Source of the DNA: Limnomonas spitsbergensis | Lineage: Eukaryota; Chlorophyta; Chlorophyceae; Chlamydomonadales | DNA: 64,000 nt | Assembly: GCA_037349105.1 (NCBI GenBank) | Contig: JAYJMM010000094.1 | Span: 806,001-870,000 of the forward strand | Direction of reading: 5' to 3' | In this document: one piece after another, positions 22,001 through 31,605 of the stretch | How the letters are laid out: every line of letters begins with the position of its first letter | Position numbering within the stretch: the stretch's first letter is position 1 | The notes under the pieces: model-generated | What the model was told of the DNA's origin: nothing | Database searches by the model: none | What the model saw: only the letters and a program-made list of their open reading frames with translations | Made by a program: the position numbers and the translations under genes

Positions 22001-25000
22001 CATGCACACCTCTTCTGTCATGTGGAGCCCCTCAACCAGCCCCCCACTCCACATGCACACCTCTTCTGTCATGTGGAGCCCCTCAACCAGCCCCCCACTC
22101 CACATGCACACCTCTTCTGTCATGTGGAGCCCCTCAACCAGCCCCCCACTCCACATGCACACCTCTTCTGTCATGTGGAGCCCCTCAACCAGCCCCCCAC
22201 TCCACATGCACACCTCTTCTGTCATGTGGAGCCCCTCAACTAGCCCCCCACTCCACATGCGCACCTCTTCTGTCATGTGGAGCCCCTCAACCAGCCCCCC
22301 ACTCCACATGCACACCTCTTCTGTCATGTGGAGCCCCTCAACCAGCCCCCCACTCCACATGCGCACCTCTTCTGTCATGTGGAGCCCCTCAACCAGCCCC
22401 CCACTCCACATGCACACCTCTTCTGTCATGTGGAGCCCCTCAACCAGCCCCCCACTCCACATGCACACCTCTTCTGTCATATGGAGCCCCTCAACCAGCC
22501 CCCCCCTCCACATGCGCACCTCTTCATATCCTTGCAACGCCTCAGCCGCCTGCCCCTGCCGGCCTAACACGTACGCCAGCTGCACCGAGAGCGGGGCCAG
22601 CTCTTCAGCCACTTCTGCCTCGCTGCAATCCACCTCAAACAACGCCTCGCGGCCTGGGCCATAGGGACAGGTGGGAGGAGGGGGGGCACACTTGCAAATG
22701 GTGAACACTTTTACCTCGCTGCAATCCACCTCAAACAGCGCCTCACGGCCTGGGCCATAGGGACAGGGACAGGGAGGGGGGTGCACACTTGCAGGTGGTG
22801 AGCAGCCACACTGATGGCGGTGCACAGCATGTGACTTCAAGAGGTTGCATGTGCAGCATCTCCCGGTCTGGGTTACAGGGGCAGAGGGAAGGGAGGGGGG
22901 GGGGGGGACACACTTGCATCGAGTAAGCAACGCCATCCCTCTGGTCTCCCGCACCATTACCTTTCGGGACGTGCACGCCCTCCCCTGACACACTCACCCA
23001 TTTTCAGGGCCAAGCGCAGCTCTGCCTCTGCTCCTGAGAAGTCGCCCATGTGAAGTAGCGCGCAGGATTTGTTGAATCCAAGCTCAAAGCTCTGATTACT
23101 GCTGACCTACACGAATTGAGACCGACAAGCCAATGAGCCAAGCCAATGAGAGCCAGGCCAAGTCAGGCCAAGCAACTGAGCCAGGCCAAGCAACTGAGCC
23201 AGGCCAAGCCACTGAGAGCCAGGCCAAGTCAGGCCAGGTCAGGCCAAGCCACTGAGAGCATGGCCAAGCCAGGCCAAGCCACTGAGAGCATGGCCAAGTC
23301 AGACCAGGTCAGGCCAAGCCACTGAGAGCATGGCCAAGCCAGGCCAAGCCACTGAGAGCCAGGCCAAGTCAGGCCAGGTCAGGCCAAGCCACTGAGAGCC
23401 AGGCCAAGTCAGGACAAGCCACTGAGAGCCAGGCCAAGTCAGGCAAGGTCAGGCCAAGCCACTGAGAGCCAGGCCAAGTCAGGCCAGGTCAGGCCAAGCC
23501 GCTGAGAGCCAGGCCAAGCCAGGCCAGCCCATGCCCAGCCACTGAGAGCCAGGCCAAGTCAGGCCAGGTCAGGCCAAGCCGCTGAGAGCCAGGCCAAGCC
23601 AGGCCAAGCCATTGAGAGCCAGGCCAAGTCAGGCCAGGTCAGGCCAAGCCACTGAGAGCCAGACCAAGTCAGGCCAAGCCACTGAGAGCCAGGCCAAGTC
23701 AGGCCAGGTCAGGCCAAGCCACTGAGAGCCAGGCCAAGTCAGCCCAAGCCACTGAGAGCATGGCCAAGTCAGCCCAAGCCACTGAGAGCCAGACGAAGTC
23801 AGGCCAAGCCACTCAGCAAGGCCAAGTCAGGCTAAGCCACTGAGCCAGGCCAAGTCAGGCCAGGTCAGGCCAAGCCACTGAGAGCCAGTTCAAACCAGGC
23901 CAAGCCAGTGAGAGCCTGGCCAAGCCACTGAGCCAGGCCAAGTCAGGCCAAGCCACTGAGAGCCAGGCCAGTTCAGGCCAAGCCACTGATCCAGGTCAAG
24001 CCAACCAAGCCACTGAGTGCCAGGTCAAGCCAGGCCAAGCCACTGAGTGCTAGGCCAAGCCAGGCCAAGCCACTGAGAGTCAGGTCAAGCCAGGCCAGGC
24101 CATGCCCAGCCACTGAGAGCCAGGTCAAGCCAGGCCAGGCCATGCCCAGCCACTGAGAGCCAGGTCAAGCCAGGCCAGCCCATGCCCAGCCACTGAGAGC
24201 CAGGTCAAGCCAGGCCAGCCCATGCCCAGCCACTGAGAGCCAGGTCAAGCCAGGCCAGGCCATGCCCAGCCACCGAGAGCCCGGTCAAGTCAGGCCAAGC
24301 CACCGAGGGCCAGGCCAAGCCACTGAAAGCCAGGCCAAGCCACTGAGAGCCAGGTCAAGTCACTGAGTGCCAGGCCAAGCCACGGAGTGCCAGGCCAAGC
24401 CAGGCCATGACACTGAGCCAGGCCAAGGCAGGCCAAGCCACTGAGTGCCAGGCCAAGCCAGGCCATGACACTGAGCCAGGCCAAGGCAGGCCAAGCAACT
24501 GAGAGCCAGGCCAATCCAGGCCATGACACTGAGCCAGGCCAAGACAGGCCAAGCCACTGAGTGCTAGGCCAAGCCAGGCCAGCCCATGCCCAGCCACTGA
24601 GAGTCAGGTCAAGCCAGGCCAGGGCCATGTCCAGCCACTGAGAGCCAGGTCAAGCCAGGCCAGGCCATGCCCAGCCACTGAGAGCCAGGTCAAGCCAGGC
24701 CAAGCCACTGAGCCAGGCCAGCCAAGCCCCTAAGAGCCAGGCCAGGCCAAGCCAAGCCCTTGAGAGCCAGGCTAGGCCAGGCCAAGCCACTGAGCCAGGC
24801 TAGGCCAGGCCAGGCTAGGCCAGGCCAAGCCAAGCCCCTGAGAGCCAGGCCAGGCCAGGCCAAGCCACTGAGCCAGGCATGAGGTATATATCCAGCGCGC
24901 ATTATTCAGGCATGGTACAAGAAAACGTCTCCTTCATTGGGCTAGTCTGTTTGTGCTTTGAAGTGGTTCAGCCTTAATTAGGAATGTGGTGTTTAATTAT

Positions 25001-27883
25001 AGCATAATCAGGGTAGCCTGGTACTTGTTGGCCCAAAGCAATATTTGGAACCATCGGACCATTGGTGGCTGCCAAGCGGCCTGCTGAAGGCGGTAAGGAG
25101 CAACCAAAAAGGAAACAAACAAGGTAGGTGGGAACAAGGTAGGAGGTAGCAAGGTAGGAGGGAGCAAGTGTGTGAAATTAAATCGGCATGGCGCTCAGAG
25201 TGAGCACCTTGCATTTTGAAGGGCTCGTTCGGAAATTCTTGGTTCACAACCATGGATACTAGGGGTTGTCATTATCCTCAGCTTATTCAATGTAGCCCTT
25301 AATTGAACATGCACACACTCTCCATGCAAATGTCTCCATGCAAACAGTCCCCATACAAGAAATCTCCATGCACACAGGCTCATTCAAACAATCCCCATGC
25401 ACACAGTCTCCATGAAAACAGCCTCCAAGCACACATTCCTCATGCAAACAGTCTTGATGCACACAGTTCCCATGTACACAGTCTCCATACAAAATGTCCC
25501 CATACAAACATTCTCCATGCAAGCAGTCCTCACGCAAACAGTCTCCATGCAAGCAGTCTCTCTGCAAACAGTCCTCACGCAAACATTGTCCATGCAAGAA
25601 GTCCTCACGCAAACATTATCCATGCAAGCAGTCCTCACGCAAACATTGTCCATGCAAGCAGTCCTCACGTAAACATTGTCCATGCAAGCAGTCCTCACGC
25701 AAACAGTCTCCATGCAAGCAGTCTCCACGCAAACAGTCCTCACGCAAACAGTCTCCATGCAAGCGATCTCCATGCAAGTAGTCTCCATGCAAGCAGTCCT
25801 CACGCAAACAGTCTCCATGCAAGCAGTCTCCATGCAAACAGTCCTCACGCAAACAGTCTCCATGCAAGCAGTCTCCATGCAAGCAGTCTTCATGCAAGCA
25901 GTCTCCATGCAAACAGTCCTCATGCAAACAGTCTCCATGCAAGTAGTCTCCATGCAAGCAGTCTTAATGCAAGCAGTCTCCATGCAAGCAGTCCTCACGC
26001 AAACAGTCTCCATGCAAGCAGTCTCCATGCAAACAGTCCTCACGCAAACAGTGTCCATGCAAGCAGTCTTCATGCAAGCAGTCTCCATGCAAACAGCCCC
26101 CATGCAAGCAGTCCCCATGCAAACAGTCCCCATGCAAACAGTCACCCACCTGCATGGCTGAGATCAGGCCAGGCACTTCGGAGGACAGCTCCGCCATCAC
26201 GTAGGCCGCCACAACATTTGTTTTAAGCTGCAGAGACTCCTCCTGAAGCCGCATACAGGAGAAAATATGGTCAGATATGTATGATGTATAAATGTATGTT
26301 TCGCACCAGACGAAGGACAGTGCAAGGCGTCATACATTTGAGTTGCAATGCAATACATCCGCATCAGGAACACAAGGGCCGTAATGTACACCCTTCTACA
26401 GCCCCCTGATATTCATCCAAAGCCTGGCAAGGCCAGAAGGCCAGGCATTTAAATGTCCATGCTATCAACCTCACTGTCACCCCAGAACCATTGCTCTTCA
26501 CACCAATATCCTTACTCAGCACCAAACACGCTACAATGCCTAAGTATCACTGTGTTATGCCGCCTGAGGAGTCTCCATGGATATGTCGCCTGCCCAGCCC
26601 TGGATACTGGCACACACCTTCTGCTCCTTGAACAGCTTGTCATACACCTGGATGGCCTGCTTGCTGCGATGCAGTCGGTAATGCAGCTGGGCCTGGAGCT
26701 GCAGGCTAGCAGTAGGGCAGGCATCCTCGCAGGCCTGAGCTAGCACAAAAGCCTGCATGCAGACACAAAATTCCACTTCTCTAAGGGCTTGAGAATGGTG
26801 CACATCATCATTTCTGAAGTGGCTGCCTGGAGCCATGAGGCACGTGCAGTGTTTCGTTTTTCCGCTACAAGGCCACCTTGGAGAGCCCGCCCTGCGGCCG
26901 CCAATGGCCTGATTGGGACCAAACCTGGACCGGCCTATGAGTGGTGGCCAAAGTAGCAAGGCTGGCCACAAACAGGGCCTCCGGCCAGAGGCTAGAGTGG
27001 GGCTGAGATGCAGCTGAGCCACGAGAAGACAAACACTGGGCACATGTAATTTTCTATCTTGCGGGGCCCCAAGCTATATTTCGGCTATATCACGGCCTCC
27101 AGAATGATGGCCTGGTGTAGCTACAGCCCTGCTGCTTGGCCCACTAGCCAAGGTTACATCCCCGTCTGGTCAAGGTTAAATCCCCGTCAAGGTTACATCC
27201 CCCTCTTCCCAGTAATAGCCGTCCAGCGGCCTGTTCAAGGTGGTCTAGTGCGCACTCAAATTAACACTGGCGTGTGTCGGCAGCCTTGACAAGCGCAGAA
27301 CCAAACAGTCCTTGCATGCACCCATGTGGCCAGCAGGTTATCTTATTCACCTAGTAGCTCTGGGTCACCTAATAGCTCCTGCCCCTTTGTGGGGGCATGA
27401 GCGAATTACGATGCCCATCCACATGGACCCTGGTCATCCACTCACCTCCTCAACCTTGCCGGATCGGTACAGGCAGTATGCCTGCAGCATGGACACACCG
27501 ACCGAGGTTACACTAGGCATGGTATCAGGACTCCAAGTCGCAGCCCCTTAACAAACTCCCAGCGTTACCTTCTCAAATTGCAGCTTGCCTGGAATTGCAG
27601 AGCTGTTTTTACTGATGAGGCCTAGAGCCGCTTCATACTGATTGAGCTGTACATTCGCTATGACCTTGCAGAGGAACGCGTCCTCATCCTTGGGCGCAAG
27701 CGCAAGGACTGGGGGGGGCAACGTCGTTATCATTAGTTACTATCATGATGCTACTGCACTAATTTGGAAGCGAGGCTTACTCTCGTCAGCAGCTTTGATC
27801 GCCTTTGCATGATCCTCTTGTTTCACAGCGCTATCCAGCTTTTCGAACAGCATATCCAGCTCCGCAATGCCCTCGGCAGCCAT
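10054..27883 (-). CDS. SRP72: Signal recognition particle subunit SRP72, 15 exons, complete
   Basis: Exons in transcription order: 27883-27781, 27708-27569, 27481-27446, 26752-26618, 26242-26150, 23106-22998, 22653-22520, 21262-21123, 19295-19103, 17767-17528, 15930-15676, 14107-14015, 12454-12341, 11639-11460, 10161-10054. All introns are GT-AG and all phases agree, giving 690 aa, close to animal SRP72. SRP72 pairs with SRP68 on 7SL RNA and helps target nascent secretory proteins to the ER. The N-terminal three-quarters is TPR-type helical repeat, e.g. APKDEDAFLCKVIANVQLN (residues 38-56) and VQLAYVLGRQGQAAEALQGY (about 229-248). Residues 596-655 are the RNA-binding tail: KTKKRKHKVLLPKGYNPE, then PNAERWLPKWQR, then basic residues. 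The protein ends KARGKK. The ATG at 27883 opens MAAEGIAELDMLFEKLDSAV. Large introns 5, 7, 8, 9 and 10 are packed with tandem repeats, several carrying exon-end copies. Confidence 0.95.
10388..10446 (-). mobile_element. Dispersed family A copy in SRP72 intron 14
   Basis: On the plus strand it reads TTGTTGGGCGCCCACGCGGC, then CGAGCCTTTTCAGCAGGGCC and CAGAGGTGCAACGTCAT. A shorter copy (CAGCATGGCTCAGAGGTG, ATCGTCATTGACTC) lies at 10236-10270, with a pyrimidine tract between the two. Both sit upstream, in transcript order, of the last SRP72 exon. Confidence 0.7.
11370..11410 (-). pseudogene. Copy of the 3' end of SRP72 exon 14 with its donor site
   Basis: The last 20 or so bases of exon 14 (encoding NETVKGSQ) and the donor CAG|GTGAGGTGC recur about 60 bp further into the intron. 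I chose the first copy (exon end 11460) as functional because it keeps the phase into exon 15. Confidence 0.7.
11742..11795 (-). pseudogene. Partial copy of the 5' end of SRP72 exon 14
   Basis: On the minus strand a GTGCAG acceptor is followed by AAGACGAAGAAGCGGAAG and a diverged GTGCTGCACCCAAAGGGTT. This copies the exon start (KTKKRKHKVLLPKG) about 150 bp upstream in the transcript. Later codons are degraded. Confidence 0.75.
13262..13330. repeat. Inverted repeat (hairpin) in SRP72 intron 12
   Basis: Arms 13275-13291 (TTCCCACCTTGACAAAT) and 13303-13319 are a perfect 17-bp inverted repeat with an 11-nt loop. A second, outer pair (AAGGAAC at 13262-13268 and GTTCCTT at 13324-13330) extends it. 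It could be a small inverted-repeat element or an RNA hairpin. Confidence 0.8.
16001..16310. repeat. 45-bp minisatellite in SRP72 intron 10
   Basis: About 6.5 nearly identical copies of a 45-bp unit (TTCAAGGGTGTTTAAACCAT, GACTCTAAACCCTG, TTCAGCTTTGA). The unit contains a telomere-like CTAAACCCTG. The period is divisible by three, so the frames stay open; it is not coding. Confidence 0.95.
16450..17525. repeat. 50-bp minisatellite abutting the SRP72 exon 10 donor
   Basis: About 20 units of 50 bp (CACTCATCAGTTGGCACAGC, GGTCACACTAGTCATCCAG, ACACCATT). The array runs directly into the 3' end of exon 10. Its diverged edge units (CACTGACCTGCTGGTACAGC, CACCTGTTAGCACAGTGG) are recognisable copies of the exon 10/intron 10 junction. 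On the minus strand these read CTGTACCAGCAG|GTCAGTG and CTGTGCTAACAG|GTGAGTG. Confidence 0.93.
18110..18715. repeat. 121-bp tandem repeat in SRP72 intron 9
   Basis: About five units of 121 bp contain ACATACCGTGAGGGAGCATG, CTTGTAGACCGGTACAGACA and CTTCAGGCCTTCAAGGGCC. Two subtypes (GCCAACC...CACATGG and GCTTACC...CTCTGGG) alternate, which points to a 242-bp higher-order unit. A second short repeat of GGCATCTGGCAGCTTCC type follows at 18795-18995. Confidence 0.93.
20245..20615. repeat. 18-bp AT-rich minisatellite in SRP72 intron 8
   Basis: About 20 copies of ATGATTTATATATTATTC. It stays open in several frames because 18 is a multiple of three, producing an artefactual His-Asp-Leu-Tyr-Ile-Ile protein. 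It is flanked by TTTAAATGATTTAAAT direct repeats at 20105-20150. Confidence 0.97.
21570..22520. repeat. 51-bp and 114-bp nested minisatellite abutting the SRP72 exon 7 donor
   Basis: Near exon 7 there are about ten units of 51 bp. Further away are about four longer units of 114 bp containing CTCCTGTCACGTGACGCAAG. On the minus strand each unit reads ATGACAGAAGAG|GTGTGCATG or ACAGAAGAG|GTGCGCATG. This copies the real junction at 22520, GGATATGAAGAG|GTGCGCATG. Very long apparent ORFs on both strands (up to 385 codons) are repeat artefacts. Confidence 0.95.
22715..22749 (-). pseudogene. Truncated copy of SRP72 exon 7 in intron 6
   Basis: An acceptor GGCCCAG is followed by 35 nt matching the start of exon 7 (codons for REALFEVDCSE, two mismatches). 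A GAG|GTAAAA donor-like site comes next. It lies about 60 bp upstream, in transcript order, of the true exon 7 start. The surrounding intron sequence (CATAGGGACAG and a G-rich tract) is duplicated too. Confidence 0.85.
23120..24890. repeat. Degenerate GCCAAGCCACTGAGAGCCAG repeat in SRP72 intron 5
   Basis: About 1.75 kb of irregular repeats are built from GCCAGGCCAAGTCAGG, CCAGGTCAGGCCAAGC and CACTGAGAGCC blocks, with periods varying between about 18 and 40 bp. It ends close to the acceptor of exon 6. Confidence 0.93.
25310..26148. repeat. 15/30-bp minisatellite directly after the SRP72 exon 5 donor
   Basis: About 50 units of 15 bp (CTCCATGCAAGCAGT and CTCACGCAAACAGT types alternating) begin within about 10 bp of the donor of exon 5 (GTGGGTGAC at 26149-26141, minus strand). 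All six frames remain open for long stretches; none is coding. Confidence 0.95.
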
Positions 27884-29376
27884 AGGGAGAGGTGTCACTG
27901 CTCTGTTACGCTGTACACCAACGTTCTATTGAAATTGATTAAAGCAGCTCGTGCTGTAGCCTGAAGATTAGCGCAGTTCGATGATCTGGACGATGTCGAC
28001 CAATTTGGGCATGTCCTTTCGATACGTGCGGTACGGGGCATGGGGCAGGATTGCAGGATCGATTGGTCGAAGCTCCCGGTGGAGGGGCTGTACATGGCCA
28101 GTCCACATCCAAATACTGTAAGGACGATTTAGTCCATGTCAGTACCGGAAGTGACTAGATACCTTACAGTGGTTGAGTGGTACCTAGTACCTACCAATTG
28201 CATGACGGGTGCAACATGTCAGGTATGATCATGAGGTCCAGCAAGGTGGGAGGGAGCTTCAGCAGTGTGAGCATGGCCGTACCGGTACCATATACCTATG
28301 AGGGAGAAGAACGAACGAGATGGTGTGTGTGATGAGAGACATGAACATAGGATGAAAATGTGTTTTGGACATGCACATGTGAGACAGTATTATGAAATGC
28401 GTGCACATGGGACTCATGAAGTCATGCGCATGTGACACATGAGCATGAGACTCCAGTCATTCGTAATTGTATGTGTCAGGAACTTGAGATGAGAGAACAC
28501 GAGAGGGAACGTTGTGAGGGCAAGAAGGATGGGAGGCTAGAGCAAGGGAGCATGAGTGTGTGAGGGAAAGACAAAAGTACAAAAGAGGAAGTTGGATGGA
28601 TACATGGGAGACAAGATCACATAACGCTGGAGCATGCGGAGGAGCGTGGGAGACGGAGGTATGGGGTGCATGCACATTGGATGAAGGAAAATAGAAGGCA
28701 TGAGCACGGGAGGCTGGAGCATGCATGAAAGGTGAGAAAATCATGGGACACATGAGCATTTGAGGCAGGTGCATGAGTGGGAGGAGGGAAGAAGCGTGGG
28801 AGGCAAGAGCATGAGTGGGAGGAGGGAAGGAGCGTGGGAGGAAAGAGTATGAGAGGCAAGAGCCTGAATGGGAGGAGGGGAGGAGCGTGGGAGGAAAGAG
28901 CATGAGAGGCAAGAGCATGAGTGGGAGGAGGGAAGGAGCGTGGGAGGAAAGAGCATGAGAGGCAAGAGGATGAGTGGGAGGAGGGAAGGAGCGTGGGAGG
29001 AAAGAGCATGAGCGGCAAGAGCATGAGTGGGAGGAGGGAAGGAGTGTCGGAGAAAAGAGCATGAGCGGCAAGAGCATGAGTGGGAGGAGGGAACTAAGGA
29101 GCGTGGGAGGAAAGAGCATGAGCGGCAAGGGCATGAGTGGGAGGAGGGAACTAAGGAGCGTGGGAGGAAAGAGCATGAGAGGCAAGTCTGGTTGCGATAC
29201 TATACTGCCTTATGATGACGACCTCTGGTTCTTAGCAACCGGCCTGCTTGGAAGCGGTACCACTCATGCGGTACTGCCTCATGACGATTTAGTTACCTCC
29301 CTGTGCCCCGACCTAGTATTTCACCCCGTCCCACCTCATATGGTTCTTATAGCACGTCCTTCCTCCCCACCCTCAG
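27884..29376. other. Intergenic DNA upstream of SRP72 and the orphan ice-binding exon
   Basis: This should contain the SRP72 promoter, at about 27884-28200 on the minus strand; no TATA box or other element is clear. A stretch at 28300-28745 is rich in GAGCATGAGA-type words. 28745-29190 is a tandem array of about 54 bp (GGGAGGAGGGAAGGAGCGTG, GGAGGAAAGAGCATGAG, GGCAAGAGCATGAGT), about eight copies. No upstream ice-binding exon is present. Confidence 0.6.
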
Positions 29377-29622
29377 TTGGCCACTGGCATGAAGATGGTG
29401 CTGCACGGGGAGGCCCAGGCCAAGAATGTGTTCTGGCAAGTGGGCTCATCTGCTACCTTCGAGGTGAACTCCGAGGTGGTTGGCATTGTCATGGCCTATG
29501 CTGCCGTCACCATCAAGACCAGCGCCACCGTCGAGGGACGCCTATTTGCTTTGAACGAGGCTGTGACGATGGAGGCCAACGAGATCCGCTACCCATCGGA
29601 GAAGACTGTGGGAAATGTGTAG
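29377..29622 (+). pseudogene. Orphan last exon of a second DUF3494 ice-binding protein
   Basis: It is preceded by an acceptor CACCCTCAG and opens in phase 0, like exon 3 of the gene at 4540. It encodes 81 residues ending at TAG. Conserved blocks are GMKMVLHGEAQAKNVFWQ, GSSATFEVN, AVTIKTSATVEGRLFALNEA and VTMEANEIRYPSE. It is very similar to the other copy, without frameshift or stop. I looked for exons 1 and 2 (signal peptide, LLGVSPGSSVTG) between the SRP72 start at 27883 and here and found none. It is therefore either a partial gene duplication or the tail of a gene whose 5' exons have been lost or diverged. The intact frame and acceptor suggest a recent copy, or one still used by splicing from an unseen exon. 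Confidence 0.82.
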
Positions 29623-30465
29623 GCTGCTAAATAGCACAGTTTGAGGACGTGGAGGTTGCAGTTTGGGGCGAGGGGGATGCAGTTTGGGGCAAGCAAGGTG
29701 GATGCAGTTTGGCATTCATTTAAGGTGCACAGCACAGTTTTACATTTATTTAAGATGTAGAGCACAGGTTGAGGGCGAGGTGGGTGCAGTTTAAGGGCGT
29801 AGGAGTAGATGCTGTTTGACATTCATTTAAGATGCAGAGCATCGGGTATAGCCCAGGGATACTTACTTAGTATGTCCATTCGGCCATTCATCGTAGATTT
29901 CCCATTCATCGTATATTTATGTCCTTTACCTCTGGATAAGAGTAATAAATTGGGAAATAAATAAATTAAAATGAACGAAACAGTTCCGGCAGTGCGATTC
30001 TTTGAACCCTACCAACAGTGCGAATCAGGTGCAAATGCTATTCATAACACTTCCATTCATGACTAGAAATGAATTCCTTTTAGTTACCAACGAGAGTATG
30101 GGATGCCTTCATTTTTTTGTATTCTGGCCGAGTCTTTTACTAGCTTACTCACCCAGTGAATGTAGAATGAATGTAATCAAACGCAGTTTCCGAAACGAGT
30201 TGAATAATACATCTTGGTCTCAATGGCAGTCGGATGTAACACCTTATCAGTTACCAATACCGGTATCAGCTGGGAAGATAGCAGACCTTGTCACGAAACA
30301 ATGAAGATCCCCATGATTTCCCCAAAAAACACTTTCACTTTTCAGTGTGCACAGCAGGGGGGCAGATAGGTGCACAGCCTATAATTTTCTTGCACAGCAG
30401 TCCTGTGGATCCCTTGGTTAAGTCACTGGGCCACTGGTAACCAGACCTGGTCCGGCCGATATCCA

Positions 30466-30545
30466 GTCAATGACATGACACCTCTGGGCCCTGCTCAAAA
30501 AAGGCTCGACCACATGGGCGCCCAATTGTCCCGTTGGGAGAAAGG
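30466..30545 (+). mobile_element. Dispersed family A copy
   Basis: Reads GTCAATGACATGACACCTCT, then GGGCCCTGCTCAAAAAAGGC, TCGACCACATGGGCGCCCAA and a GGGAGAAAGGAAAGG tail. Confidence 0.7.
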
Positions 30546-30785
30546 AAAGGAACTATCTTCAGTGGGGTATGATCAGCAGGGCTTGCTGCATCAAGTGCTT
30601 TAGTCCACATGCCGGGTTGTAGCTGAAATGTAGCTGATCACCATGACATGAAAACTGGCAGGTGGGATGGGGGGCTTTCATGCTTGCTTGAAAGGAATGG
30701 GGCCCACACGAGGCATCTCCGTGATGCCTCTTGCAGTAATGTGCTGCCTTGAGGGGAAGTTTTCATTTGTTTCGACAAGGTGTCT

Positions 30786-30905
30786 AGACGTTACACCTCT
30801 GAGCCCTGCTGAAAAAGGCTCCGCCGCGATGGCACCTAACTAATAGAGGCAGAAGAAAAAGGAAAAGGGGGGAATTAAGTAAAGGGACAGACAAAAGGTC
30901 GGAAA
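30786..30905 (+). mobile_element. Dispersed family A copy with purine-rich tail
   Basis: Reads GACGTTACACCTCTGAGCCC, TGCTGAAAAAGGCTCCGCCG, a degraded GGCACCTAACTA box, then AGAAGAAAAAGGAAAAGGGG and AAAGGGACAGAC. An inverted head lies at 31934-31958 (GCAGGGCCCAGAGGTGTAAC). The pair brackets the retroelement-like fragment. Confidence 0.65.
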
Positions 30906-30947
30906 AGAATGTTGCAGCATCTGAGAACGTCTGTGCCTGAACGATAT

Positions 30948-31605
30948 CTACCATGTCTTCCACATAAGCCAGGGCATCCCACCCAAGCATTCCCTAGTAC
31001 AACTTAAGAAGTTTCTAGCACCGTTCGGAGGACCTGCCCATTTCCACTCCCTAAGTCGATCCTGCACGCTGGTGCATTGAAAGCATGCATGCAACGCGTC
31101 CTCCACATGCTCGCCATCTCCCCAAGCCCAACATCGCTGGCAGCACTGTCTGACACGCTGCTGACCGCTGCGCCGTCCTCTAGTGTCGGCCGTGTTGACG
31201 GCGCCGAGCCGCAGCCTTATATTATTGCGCACACAAGCACACTTCCTTCGGCTGGTGCGGCCCGTGGCCTGCGCAGTGCCCGCCGTAGGCTGGAGCCAGG
31301 TGCGGTAGGCGGCCGCAGACCTGTGTTCAGTGGCAGGATCTCTGGGGTCCCCTCTGCCAGATGCATCCAGCTGCGCCCGCTCGTATGCTGCATCAACTAA
31401 CGCTAGCACCTGGTGTGAGGCCGGCCGCCCAACCTTAGAAAACCTGAGACGCGAACACAAAAAACAGCCCGGATGCGCATGTGGCCATCGTCAACTGAGT
31501 AAAGGCGAGCAGGAACAGGCATACGGCCAACAAGCACTCACACGGTCGTAATGACTCATGCGTGAAAATTTAGATTGAGGTCTAAAAAAAACTGCTACTC
31601 CGCCA
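30948..31605 (-). mobile_element. Decayed retroelement-like fragment with Cys/His motif
   Basis: A minus-strand frame (31460-30948) encodes about 170 residues with VRQCCQRCWAWGDGEHVEDA followed by LHACFQCTSVQDRL. This C-x2-C...H...C arrangement resembles the zinc-knuckle tail after the reverse transcriptase of some non-LTR elements, but no reverse transcriptase domain is visible. The DNA is repetitive. 31415-31605 matches 45785-45985 (GGATGCGCATGT, AGGCGAGCAGGAACAGG, ACTCATGCGTGAAAA). 31275-31335 matches 49995-50050 (GCCCGCCGTAGGCTG, GCGGCCGCAGACCT). The assignment to a retroelement is an inference. Confidence 0.42.

Noticed and set aside
21547..22993. Very long open frames (385 codons plus, 369 codons minus)
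   Set aside because: They are produced by 51-bp and 114-bp tandem repeats whose period is divisible by three. The minus frame only contains the true SRP72 exon 7.
25303..26254. Open frames of up to 307 codons on both strands
   Set aside because: Artefact of the 15/30-bp repeat in SRP72 intron 5. All frames stay open and the translations are low-complexity repeats.
28457..29185. 242-codon minus-strand Leu/Pro/Ser-rich frame
   Set aside because: Antisense of the purine-rich array of about 54 bp. Composition follows the repeat, with no domain.
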